This document shows, piece by piece, positions 6,801 to 11,671 of a stretch of DNA of 11,671 nt. The position numbers and the translations under genes are program-made. The stretch comes from Micromonospora_J zhanjiangensis (lineage in GTDB: Bacteria; Actinomycetota; Actinomycetes; Mycobacteriales; Micromonosporaceae): the NCBI RefSeq assembly GCF_042650605.1, contig NZ_JBHSBN010000060.1:1-11671 (forward strand). The letters are read 5' to 3'. Within the stretch, counting starts at the first letter, position 1, and every line of letters starts with the position of its first letter. The notes beneath the pieces are model-generated. The model was not told the DNA's origin. It did not search any database and saw only the letters and a program-made list of their open reading frames with translations.

Positions 6801-7786
6801 GACGTGAACGTCTGCTCGACGTAGGAGTGCGGAGTCGACCAACCGTCACCGACCCAGGATGCCTGTGCCTGAGTGGAGGCGGTCTGCCCGTCCACGCTGC
6901 CCGAGTCGTAGGACAGCGACACGGCCGGCGCCAGACTCGACGCGGCGGGTGGGATGTTGATCCCGTAGGAGTAGGTGAAGGAGCCTGTGCTGCCACCGCC
7001 GGACCACGAGCCGGAAGGGTTCAGGTCGGTCGCCTCGTATGTGCCGCCGCTACTACCCGTTCCGGCGACAGCGGCCAGCACCGTCGCTCCGCCAGCGCTC
7101 TGCCCGGGGGCGGTCAGCGGAACGTCCGCCGATACGGTCTCGCCCACATTGTCGTTGGTCGACCTGAGCGGGTCGGGCGCCTGGCAGGATGCCAGCTTCG
7201 GGGTGGTGAGTGCGCATTCGGGCAGCCGCACTAGCTGTAGCCGGGAAGCGTAGTTACCTCCGTACGCCTCGGCGAACTGGGCGTAGTCCAAGCCGACCCG
7301 GACCGTACCTGAACCGGTGGCCGCCGCGGGTGTGACGCTCAGTAGGACGCCGTTGATACCGGCGGCCTCGGTGGTCGTGCGGTCGAGGATTCGGACCTTA
7401 AGCCGGTCCGGGCCGGTGTACCGGCCGTCCTTCGCCGCCACCGGTTGGGCCCATACCGGCATTCCCTTGGCGGCCGATTTGGCGCCGACGGCTGTGTGGG
7501 CCCCGGGCTGGGACAACTGGATGTCGGCGGTTGACGCCGCCGGCCAGGCGGCCTTGGTGGGTCGGTAGTTGTCCTTTGCCTGGTCCCGGGGCTTGATGAA
7601 CTTGGCGACCACGGGTCGGACGCCTTTGACGGATCGTCCTGGTGAGGTCGGCGGTGGGCCGGGCTCGGTCGGCTTCGCGACGGCGGGTGGCACGTCCAGC
7701 ATGGACGCCATCAGGGATATCGTCACGAGTGTCGCGACGGCGGAGACACGACGGGTTACGAGGCGGGCTTGCCGAGGGCTGACCAT
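806..7786 (-). CDS. Exported RHS/YD-repeat polymorphic toxin with Hint autoprotease and C-terminal toxin domain
   Basis: This is a giant contact-type toxin of about 2326 aa. The order is: signal peptide 1-37 (Arg-rich start, hydrophobic VSAVATLVTISLMASML, cut after PPAVA); a Pro/Ala-rich spacer; an SpvB/TcB-like segment near 265-315 (SFTYSYGINIPP, LAPAVSLSYDSGSVDG, SWVGDGWS); a long beta region; YD repeats around 1035-1710 (YDALGR, YDGHGN, YDGNGN, YDLAGN, YDPAGN); the RHS core 1819-1899 (GVRAYDPAIGRFVSVDPI ending DPSG); a variable linker 1900-2088; Hint 2089-2233; and toxin 2234-2326. In this family the YD/RHS part forms a shell around the C-terminal toxin. I chose ATG 7786 because it gives an ordinary Sec signal peptide and has GTGAGG five bases upstream. 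ATG 7837 has an even better ACGGAG at seven bases and would add 17 residues; TTG 7861 is less likely. The frame is intact. The promoter region is shared with the divergent LamG gene. Confidence 0.93.
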   Translation of the reverse strand: MVSPRQARLVTRRVSAVATLVTISLMASMLDVPPAVAKPTEPGPPPTSPGRSVKGVRPVVAKFIKPRDQAKDNYRPTKAAWPAASTADIQLSQPGAHTAVGAKSAAKGMPVWAQPVAAKDGRYTGPDRLKVRILDRTTTEAAGINGVLLSVTPAAATGSGTVRVGLDYAQFAEAYGGNYASRLQLVRLPECALTTPKLASCQAPDPLRSTNDNVGETVSADVPLTAPGQSAGGATVLAAVAGTGSSGGTYEATDLNPSGSWSGGGSTGSFTYSYGINIPPAASSLAPAVSLSYDSGSVDGQTASTQAQASWVGDGWSTPHSYVEQTFTSCEDNPEGSPSPVKTTDRCYGGPVLTLSLNGSSTALVWDNTKHVWKPEHDNGEVITRVTNSGNGSGTYNTDYWRVTLRNGSTYEFGRNRLPGWTSGKAETHSVDTVDVYSAHSGDPCFDSAGFSSSVCTMAYRWNLDYVKDVHGNAMAYYYKQNTNYYGRNKGTTDVSYVRDSYLDRIDYGFTDGNAYGTVPNQVVFNVGDRCLSGTCQPLNAANKANWPDVPFDLICARGTDCQTWSPSFFSTVRLTSIVTRQYSTTTSSYEAVDSYALSQTMPATGDGTSPTLWLSSIARTGSDTAAGGSASPITLPSVSFNGIKLQNRVDGVTDGLPALYRQRIETVTTETGSVITASYERPKPCTAPVTLNPATNTSSCYPVYWNPAAYTEPFRDWFNKYAVTRVTQTDPTGGAPATSTSYEYLGGAAWHFDDNEVVKAKHRTYGQFRGYARARAFTGDGVNDRRTMSEATYYRGMSKNNNATVVNITDSAGGEHEDLDQLAGRELEATVYLGEGGPVDNSAITSYWVSAATATRDRTGVADLTSHVVAPVKTYSRQAITGSGATTWRYTEADQSYDANIGSPTFGLVQRSYTHTVPVDSAYDQCTTYNYAPGNASKNLIGLISETESVSVACGGFIQGRPASMPGSINTLTAPASVNRPAQVVSDQRTYYDDETFSTTFPQASTPTRGLVTMSRDAVDWTGGAYIYQTTGRAKFDSYGRPIEAYDGNGNMTSTKYETNSVGLVTGATATNPLGHTASASINPKRGKTRTSTDANGVAAIQEYDALGRATSVWLNSRPTSATADYRFSYQLLKTGATAVTTLKLNDSLGHDDYTTIYDAMLRPRQTQSITPQNGRMISDTFYDSRGWVAATYNGWWDDGSTPNTTLVSAPDLKKAVPNQTFPTYDGLGRSVITVKARNGLPVSTTTTVYNGDRTTVIPPTGGVTKTSVTDPLGRATELQEYTAAPTVNTPADTFTGVLSVTGGTTAVTRYGYDGHGNQATLTDAGSNTWTSTYNLLGQVTSKADPDTGNTTMAYDGNGNLLQSTDARGKTVSYTYDKLNRKTGAFFAPVGSQSAANQSASWVYDNTNNVPGVTYPIGRLTTATSYSGGQPYITQQKGFNVFGNSLGVTVTIPDTEGLLGGSYAFTHTYTSNLGLPLKDGYPNKGNLPAETVLHGYAGGALNLPTTLGGLSGYTQNVSYDAYGRVNQQTIGGTPGLAYVTNTFDDHDSRLTKQLVTHATDPKNVDEQAYRYDLAGNVIKKTSTRLGAATPAETQCYEYDKLARLTQAWTATDDCAATPTGGNSSMVGNALGDGSAYWTSWQLDLLGNRKQQVEHNLAGGTDTTTNYTYDGASRNQPHTLTSTATTGGASGSTSYSYDPAGNTVTRSAGKGNQNLAWDDAGRLTGITGGAAGNSSYVYDSDGALLLQKDPGQTILYLPGQQLTLDTKFNTVSGTRYYALPGGGTCIRTGSGSNYTFALPDPQGTPSLYLDNTAQTPTWRQYTPYGAPRGAAALYPDNHGFLDKPTSPDTGLTMVGVRAYDPAIGRFVSVDPIQDLADPQQWNGYAYANNSPVTLSDPSGLSPEDAQWEVDHPHTTNTASDDPGWGKYGCPDDDCTARDSNGKPARFPVFSGKNGTTVTRDASGNYYLNGYRLPKAKFDVVQLAAILDSNRDQGRLVAAENSADAVVRLWALLTEIVVACSQVAACNDSNGSFYTAVDQDRAAAEQIRKSNHDGRMSWQQALIEMGMAVPLMVGTNRFAGTPGMLRPKGCRNSFDPDTLVLMADGSTKAIKDVKVGDKVLASDPSAGGTTGEEVTQLHANQDTDLTDVTVFGAGGWLTILYTTTNHLFWDVTTREWTSAGALRPGDLLRTGDGRTAQVAAVRNRTERHEMLNLTVSQLHTYYVLAGNTPVLVHNDGCGRSVAKYEDITDPNSRIANRLTDVGPEEFADTLISNGWSRSVSKDGSVQIFQKGGAKYALRGNARTYDGWTAEFTPAGSRRATLKIRLGG
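809..1087 (-). other. C-terminal toxin domain, unassigned family (within the toxin CDS)
   Basis: Residues 2234-2326 (93 aa) follow the Hint VHN end and begin DGCGRSVAKYED. A helical first part (ITDPNSRIANRLTDVG, PEEFADTLISNG) leads to a strand-rich second part (WSRSVSKDGSVQIFQKGG, KYALRGNARTYDGWTAEF, RRATLKIRLGG). The second part is basic, about 10 Lys/Arg to 3 Asp/Glu. Size, helix-then-strands order, basic face and the closing KIRLG strand recall small RNase toxins of the barnase/EndoU/colicin/RelE type. That is a weak resemblance from memory. Candidate polar residues are K, R and H-less acid/base pairs such as K2291/K2293 with D/E; there is no His in the domain. The target is unknown. Confidence 0.6.
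1088..1522 (-). other. Hint (intein/hedgehog-type) autoprocessing domain (within the toxin CDS)
   Basis: Residues 2089-2233 of the toxin. Block A is Cys2089 in CRNSFDPDTLVLMADGS followed by IKDVKVGDKVLASDP. Block B is T2162-x-x-H2165 in TTTNHLFWDV. A turn GALRPGDLLRTGDGR follows, then NLTVSQLHTYYV, and the block ends with TPVLVHN (H2232, N2233). These are the residues expected of a pretoxin Hint domain that cleaves the chain next to the toxin. The residue after Asn is Asp, not Cys/Ser/Thr, so extein ligation is not expected. Release of the toxin by cleavage after N2233 is the likely outcome. That is an inference from family chemistry. Confidence 0.9.
1523..2089 (-). other. Variable linker between RHS core and Hint (within the toxin CDS)
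   Basis: Residues 1900-2088 (189 aa) are of no family I recognise. The start is polar and has a close Cys pair (YGCPDDDCTARD). A small beta segment follows (NGTTVTRDASGNYYLNGYRL). Then come helical stretches including a hydrophobic VVRLWALLTEIVVACSQVAA and MSWQQALIEMGMAVPLMVG. It may be a pretoxin or translocation-aiding region that sits before the processing domain. By hand count GC is about 52% at 1741-1800, against 72% at 3961-4020 upstream in the YD region. Confidence 0.6.
2090..2332 (-). other. RHS-associated core domain (within the toxin CDS)
   Basis: Residues 1819-1899 of the toxin run from RQYTPYGAPRG through GFLDKPTSPDTGLTMVGVRA and YDPAIGRFVSVDPI to YAYANNSPVTLSDPSG. This is the conserved block that closes the RHS shell in known structures and marks where the variable C-terminus begins. 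Everything on the 3' side of base 2090 (toward base 1) is the exchangeable tip. The motif string is complete, with no missing residues that I can see. Confidence 0.93.
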
Positions 7787-7791
7787 GCGGA

Positions 7792-7797
7792 CCTCAC
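7792..7797 (-). promoter_or_regulatory. Shine-Dalgarno for the chosen RHS start
   Basis: GTGAGG lies five bases before ATG 7786 on the minus strand. Together with the signal peptide that starts immediately (MVSPRQARLVTRR) it supports this start. Confidence 0.5.
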
Positions 7798-7844
7798 GTT
7801 GATGCGAAGAGTAGATGAGGCCACGCACAGTGCTCATGCAAGCA

Positions 7845-7850
7845 CTCCGT
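7845..7850 (-). promoter_or_regulatory. Alternative Shine-Dalgarno for an upstream RHS start
   Basis: ACGGAG lies seven bases before an in-frame ATG at 7837. By itself it is the stronger site. It would lengthen the positively charged region of the signal peptide to about 30 residues, which actinomycetes tolerate, so it cannot be excluded. Confidence 0.4.
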
Positions 7851-7872
7851 GGCGCAGACAATCTGTCATGGT

Positions 7873-7909
7873 GATCGTCGGTAGTGGATCACAGGATCGT
7901 AATGATCGT
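7873..7909. repeat. Cluster of GATCGT repeats upstream of the RHS gene
   Basis: GATCGT occurs at 7873-7878, 7895-7900 and 7904-7909, with a related GATCAC at 7887-7892. The two right-hand copies form the direct repeat ATCGT-AATG-ATCGT and overlap the proposed RHS -10. This could be a regulator site; it is a short motif and chance clustering is possible. Confidence 0.35.
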
Positions 7910-7955
7910 TGCACGTAAGATTTTCGATCTCCAAAGCGGCCGAAAGGGCCGGTCG

Positions 7956-7983
7956 GCCGGGTGACGGATTCGTCACAGCCGGC
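7956..7983. promoter_or_regulatory. Stem-loop / inverted repeat in the divergent promoter region
   Basis: GTGACG (7961-7966) and CGTCAC (7971-7976) pair around a GATT loop. The stem is extended by GCCGG (7956-7960) and CCGGC (7979-7983), with AG bulged on the right. A smaller hairpin, CGGCC-GAAAG-GGCCG, lies at 7937-7951. There is no T-tract on either strand, so an operator or 5' leader structure is likelier than an intrinsic terminator. Confidence 0.5.
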
Positions 7984-8112
7984 AGGTACCTGGCGGGACG
8001 AAAAGGGCACTGCGCGTACGAGGTGGACAACACTCCGCGTTGGCCGGGATTCCGGAGCGGCCTTCGCCCTGGTTAGCTGTCGGCGCCAAGGTCGCAGACC
8101 GCGCCCCCGAAC

Positions 8113-8118
8113 GGAGAG
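8113..8118 (+). promoter_or_regulatory. Shine-Dalgarno for the LamG-family gene
   Basis: GGAGAG lies nine bases before ATG 8128. It fixes this start, and a signal peptide follows at once. Confidence 0.6.
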
Positions 8119-8127
8119 CAGCACCAG

Positions 8128-11100
8128 ATGCGTTCCAACGTTTTCCGTCCGAGATGGACGAAGCTGATGGCGGCGATGCTGCCCGCGGCCCTGCTAGCCA
8201 CGACGGTGAGCACCGTGCACACATCGCCGGCCGCCGCCGCACCGCCACGTCTGATCTCGCCGGCACCCGCCTCGTCGGCCTTGACGATAGATCAGTCGAT
8301 CGCCGAGGCCCGACGTACCGGCAAGGCCGTCGAGGCGACCGGGGCAAATACCGCGACCTCCACGTTGACGGCCAGCCCGGACGGCATCCTGACTTTGAAG
8401 CAGACGGCGTTCCCGACCCGTAAGCGGGTCAACGGCGCATGGGTCGACCTCGACGCCACCCTGCGCCGCAACGGCGACGGCTCCGTTTCGCCGGCCGTTT
8501 CGACCAATGATCTGAGACTCTCGGCCGGCGGCAACGGCCCGTTGGCGACGATGGCCCACGGCGGCAACGCGTTCGCGATGACGCTGCCGGTCGCGCTACC
8601 CGCGCCCAGCCTGACGGGCGACACCGCCACCTACGCCAACGTCCTTCCCGGTGTGGACCTGCTGGTCACCGCCGACGTCGAGGGCGGCTTCTCCCACGTC
8701 TTCGTGGTCAGGGACGCAACAGCCGCGGGAAATCCCGCGCTCAAGAAACTCACCTTCGCGACCCGTACTCCGGGCCTGACCCTGAAGGGCGACGCCGCAG
8801 GCAACATCAGCGGCAGCGACCGACTGGGGAACGTGGTACTGACTGCGCCGACGCCGGCGATGTGGGACTCGGCGGTAGCGACACCGCAGACAGCGACCGC
8901 CAGGGTCGCTGGTGTGGAATCCTCCACCCCACGAGGACCCGGATCGGGTGCGAACACGGTCAGCATCCCGACCACCGTCTCCTCGGCCACGATCGAACTG
9001 ACGCCGAACCCGACGTTCCTGGCCGATCCGAAAACCGTGTATCCGGTCTACATCGACCCCACCTACAACTGGTCCTCGTACGGTGCGTCGAACAACGGGT
9101 GGGCGACGATCAGCCCGGACCACGCGACCACGAACTACTGGAAGAATACCCCCTCACCCGAGGGATTCATGCAGGTCGGCAACGTGGGTGAGATCCGTGC
9201 CTGGACTCTGGTCAACTTCCCGATCAACAGCGCTCTCCTGAAGACCGCGGCCATCAGCTCCGCCAGTTTCGACATCACCGAGATCTGGTCATACTCGTGC
9301 AGCCCGCGCGTTGTGAACGTCTACACCCCCGGCACAACCCTGACCTCGTCCAACGCAATCTGGAATTCCTGGAAAAACGTCGACCTCGGACCAGTCGTGG
9401 ACTCCCAGAATGTCGCACACGGTTACAACTCCAGATGCCCGGCCAAGGGGGTGGGATTCGACGTTACATCGTCGATCAAAACGATCGTCGAGGCCAACAA
9501 AAAGACACAGACCTTTCTACTGGCCGCCGGAACTGCCGAATACGAGGGCTGGAAAAAATTCGACAAGCGAACGCCCAGCCTGACCGTCAAATACAACCAC
9601 CGACCGAACACGCCGACCGGGATGAGCACCTCCCCGACGACGACCTGTGCCGCGCCGACGCCGAGCGCGGTGGGAGACGGCCCGGTGTCGCTGTACGCGC
9701 CGGTTTCCGACCCCAACGGCGGCGTCCTCGGCGTGTCGTTCAAGCTCTGGAAGACGTCGGATACCACCGAGACGCCTGTCAAGTCATCCGATCCGAATCT
9801 GCTGACCTACAGCTCCGGCAGCACAGCAGTCCTGGTGGTACCAGCGGCCACGTTGAAGGGCGCCTCCGGGGCTGCGGCCACGCAGTTTTCCTGGCGCGTG
9901 CAGGCCACCGACTTCAACCTGGCCAGCTACTGGTCAGCCACCTGCAGCTTCACCTTCGATCCCACCCGCACCGGCCCACCGGTGGTGACCCCACCCTCGG
10001 GCGACACCACGATCGGCACCGCGGCCACCTTCACGATCGCTCCCCCGGCCTCCGGCACGGTACCCACGAGCTACAGCTACCAACTCAACGCGGCTCCGCC
10101 GGCCACGGTCTCGGCGACCGGCGGCGCGGCGAGCATCAGCATCAACCCGACCCGCGCCACCAACACCCTCGCCGTGACCAGCCTGTCCGCCGGCGGCAAC
10201 TTCGGCCAGACGGCAAGCGTCACCTTCAACTCCACCCCCGCCGCGACCGCTGCGGACGGTGACCTCACCGGCGACAACGTCTCGGACCTCCTTGCGGTGG
10301 GTGCCGCCAACGGGCTACCCGCCGGTGTCTGGGTAGCGGGTGGCAGGGGCGCGTCCGGCCTCAACCCCAACGCGGTGAACATCGGCGCGAACGGGAACGG
10401 CCTCACCGGAAACAACAAACCGGCCGACTTCACCGGCGCCACCATCATCACCGGCCACTTCCACGGGACCGGCCTGCAGGACGTGCTCGCCTACTATCCC
10501 TCCGGACCCAACGCCGGCGGCGGCGTCATCCTGCACGGCAACGGCGACGGCTCGGTCCTCCACACGGACAGCGACAACCGCACTGCGATCAGCGCCGGAG
10601 TGTTGTCCGACGCCGGCGGGGCTAACCCGCTCCAACTCGCCAACGCGGGCGACACCACCCACCGCGGCCTCAACTACCCTGACCTCATCGGCATCAGCGG
10701 TGACACCACCAACGGCTTCTCGCTGACCTACTACCCCAACAACGACTTCGTCGGCGGCTGGGCCCAGGTCGATCAACTGACCAGCGTCCTGACCCCCACC
10801 GGCGGCACCGACTGGAACAACTGGACCATCACCACGGCGCAGACCGCGAACGGCACGGCCATGTTCCTCCGCAACGCCCGCACCGGCGTGCTGCACCTGT
10901 GGACCAACCTGGCCTACGACATCGACAGCCAGACGCTGACCTACACCCCGTACACCCTGGCCAGCAACTGGAACACCAACACGGCCCTGCAGCTACGGGC
11001 CGGTGACATAAACGGCGACGGCACGGCCGACCTGTGGACCGTCGGAGCCGCTGCGACCGTCACGCCCTGGCTGGTGAGCAACCTAGCTGGTGGCAGCGGC

Positions 11101-11671
11101 ACCATCGCCAAGCAGCCGGCCCAGGCGTTGGTCACCGCGACCTACTCATGGCCGCTGAACGGCCCGATCGATGGGCCAGTGGTTGCCACGGACACCACCG
11201 GCGGGAAGGTTCTGACCGCCACCGGCAACGCCGTGTGGCGTACCGGTGACCTGTTCAGCCCGAGCGTGATGCTCAACACCGACCCCACCGGCACTCTCTC
11301 CGACCGCAGCAGCGGCGCCAACCTGACCCACGACGCGGCCCTGATCGACACCACCCGCTCGTTCAGCGTCTCGGTGTGGGTTAAGCCGACCGACGCCGGT
11401 GGGGTCATCGTCTCCGAAGACGGCGCCCATTCCTCCCGGTTCATCCTGTGGAACGAGCAAGCAGACAACACCTGGCGTTTCGGCATGGCCACCGGGGACA
11501 CCACCGCTTGGTCGTACGACCAGGTCATCACCCCCACCGGCGCCCAACTCGGGGTCTGGACCCACCTGACCGCCACCTACAACGCCGCCACCAACACCAT
11601 GGCCCTCTACGTCGACGGCAAGCTGCGCGGTAGCGCGCGGCACAACGCCGCCGTCACCTGGCCTGCCACCG
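8128..11671 (+). CDS. Exported DNRLRE / FG-GAP / LamG multidomain protein (3' end outside window)
   Basis: The frame stays open from ATG 8128 to the window edge: 1181 codons with no stop. Order: signal peptide 1 to about 37 (MRSNVFRPRWTKLMAAMLPA start, cut near SPAAAA); an N-terminal beta domain with YANVLPGVDLLVTADVEGGF at about 168-187; YPVYIDPTYN near 305-314; a DNRLRE-type domain to about 490; two Ig/Fn3-like domains (about 492-615 and 620-705); an FG-GAP/VCBS-like region 709-990 with acidic DLTGDNVSDLLAVG (712-725) and DINGDGTADLW (960-970), of calcium-binding type; then a LamG/concanavalin-like jellyroll from about 1006 (SFSVSVWVKP at 1078-1087, WTHLTATYNAATNTMALYVD at 1144-1163). It is extracellular, perhaps binding glycans or cell wall. 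Proteins of this make-up are often found beside RHS genes in actinomycetes, usually, as I recall, in the same direction; here they are divergent. No enzyme motif is seen. Confidence 0.9.
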   Translation, partial: MRSNVFRPRWTKLMAAMLPAALLATTVSTVHTSPAAAAPPRLISPAPASSALTIDQSIAEARRTGKAVEATGANTATSTLTASPDGILTLKQTAFPTRKRVNGAWVDLDATLRRNGDGSVSPAVSTNDLRLSAGGNGPLATMAHGGNAFAMTLPVALPAPSLTGDTATYANVLPGVDLLVTADVEGGFSHVFVVRDATAAGNPALKKLTFATRTPGLTLKGDAAGNISGSDRLGNVVLTAPTPAMWDSAVATPQTATARVAGVESSTPRGPGSGANTVSIPTTVSSATIELTPNPTFLADPKTVYPVYIDPTYNWSSYGASNNGWATISPDHATTNYWKNTPSPEGFMQVGNVGEIRAWTLVNFPINSALLKTAAISSASFDITEIWSYSCSPRVVNVYTPGTTLTSSNAIWNSWKNVDLGPVVDSQNVAHGYNSRCPAKGVGFDVTSSIKTIVEANKKTQTFLLAAGTAEYEGWKKFDKRTPSLTVKYNHRPNTPTGMSTSPTTTCAAPTPSAVGDGPVSLYAPVSDPNGGVLGVSFKLWKTSDTTETPVKSSDPNLLTYSSGSTAVLVVPAATLKGASGAAATQFSWRVQATDFNLASYWSATCSFTFDPTRTGPPVVTPPSGDTTIGTAATFTIAPPASGTVPTSYSYQLNAAPPATVSATGGAASISINPTRATNTLAVTSLSAGGNFGQTASVTFNSTPAATAADGDLTGDNVSDLLAVGAANGLPAGVWVAGGRGASGLNPNAVNIGANGNGLTGNNKPADFTGATIITGHFHGTGLQDVLAYYPSGPNAGGGVILHGNGDGSVLHTDSDNRTAISAGVLSDAGGANPLQLANAGDTTHRGLNYPDLIGISGDTTNGFSLTYYPNNDFVGGWAQVDQLTSVLTPTGGTDWNNWTITTAQTANGTAMFLRNARTGVLHLWTNLAYDIDSQTLTYTPYTLASNWNTNTALQLRAGDINGDGTADLWTVGAAATVTPWLVSNLAGGSGTIAKQPAQALVTATYSWPLNGPIDGPVVATDTTGGKVLTATGNAVWRTGDLFSPSVMLNTDPTGTLSDRSSGANLTHDAALIDTTRSFSVSVWVKPTDAGGVIVSEDGAHSSRFILWNEQADNTWRFGMATGDTTAWSYDQVITPTGAQLGVWTHLTATYNAATNTMALYVDGKLRGSARHNAAVTWPAT

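Larger units (their letters stand above)
7787..8127. promoter_or_regulatory. Divergent intergenic region between RHS and LamG genes
   Basis: About 340 bases separate the two divergent starts (about 265-290 if the RHS gene begins further upstream). I see no convincing gene here. It must hold promoters for both directions. A TACGAT at 7896-7901 on the minus strand is a fair -10 for the RHS gene, with no clear -35. No consensus promoter is obvious for the plus gene. It contains the GATCGT cluster and the stem-loop listed separately. Confidence 0.6.

Noticed and set aside
7961..8167. Small plus-strand frame in the divergent region
   Set aside because: Starts within the stem-loop, has no ribosome-binding site and no recognisable protein.
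9297..10262. 321-codon plus-strand frame overlapping the LamG-family gene
   Set aside because: Arg/His/Gln-rich out-of-frame reading; the overlapping frame has clear DNRLRE and Ig-like motifs.
1..11671. CRISPR array, tRNA or rRNA gene
   Set aside because: No regularly spaced repeats and no tRNA- or rRNA-like stretch were seen on either strand.

Overview
The window is high-GC DNA with actinomycete-style coding: GTG/TTG-tolerant starts, G/C-ending codons, and large exported proteins with Ala-rich signal peptides. An actinomycete of the Micromonospora/Actinoplanes/Streptomyces type is the best guess. That rests on style and protein families, not on a marker gene.

Layout from left to right. (1) Bases 1-123 hold the 3' end of a group II intron on the + strand. 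A possible C-terminal scrap of its reverse transcriptase is followed by a 34-nt domain V (50-83) and a domain VI (85-123) with a bulged branch-point A at 117. (2) Bases 124-192 are the 3' exon. On the minus strand a short reading frame there looks like a scrap of a beta-sandwich secreted protein, which the intron interrupts in antisense. (3) Bases 193-804, minus, encode a 203-aa acidic cytosolic protein, the presumed immunity protein. (4) Bases 806-7786, minus, encode a giant (about 2326 aa) Sec-exported YD/RHS polymorphic toxin. Its order is signal peptide, SpvB-like N-terminal segment, YD repeats, RHS core, a 189-aa variable linker, a Hint autoprotease and a 93-aa C-terminal toxin domain of no family I can name. 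(5) Bases 7787-8127 are a divergent intergenic regulatory region with a GATCGT repeat cluster and a clear stem-loop. (6) From 8128 to the window edge, plus, lies a large exported protein with DNRLRE-type, Ig/Fn3-like, FG-GAP/VCBS-like and LamG domains. It is cut off at its 3' end.

How it fits together: the RHS gene and the small gene are one nucleotide apart (TGA, A, TTG) and should be co-transcribed and translationally coupled, as expected of toxin and immunity. The RHS shell would be exported by Sec, hold the toxin, and the Hint domain would free the C-terminal toxin. The immunity protein has no signal peptide and so should act in the cytoplasm. The divergent LamG/DNRLRE protein is a plausible surface or adhesion partner. 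The toxin end of the locus is visibly less GC-rich than the RHS core, which fits exchange of C-terminal toxin/immunity cassettes. The most novel parts are the toxin domain and its immunity protein.
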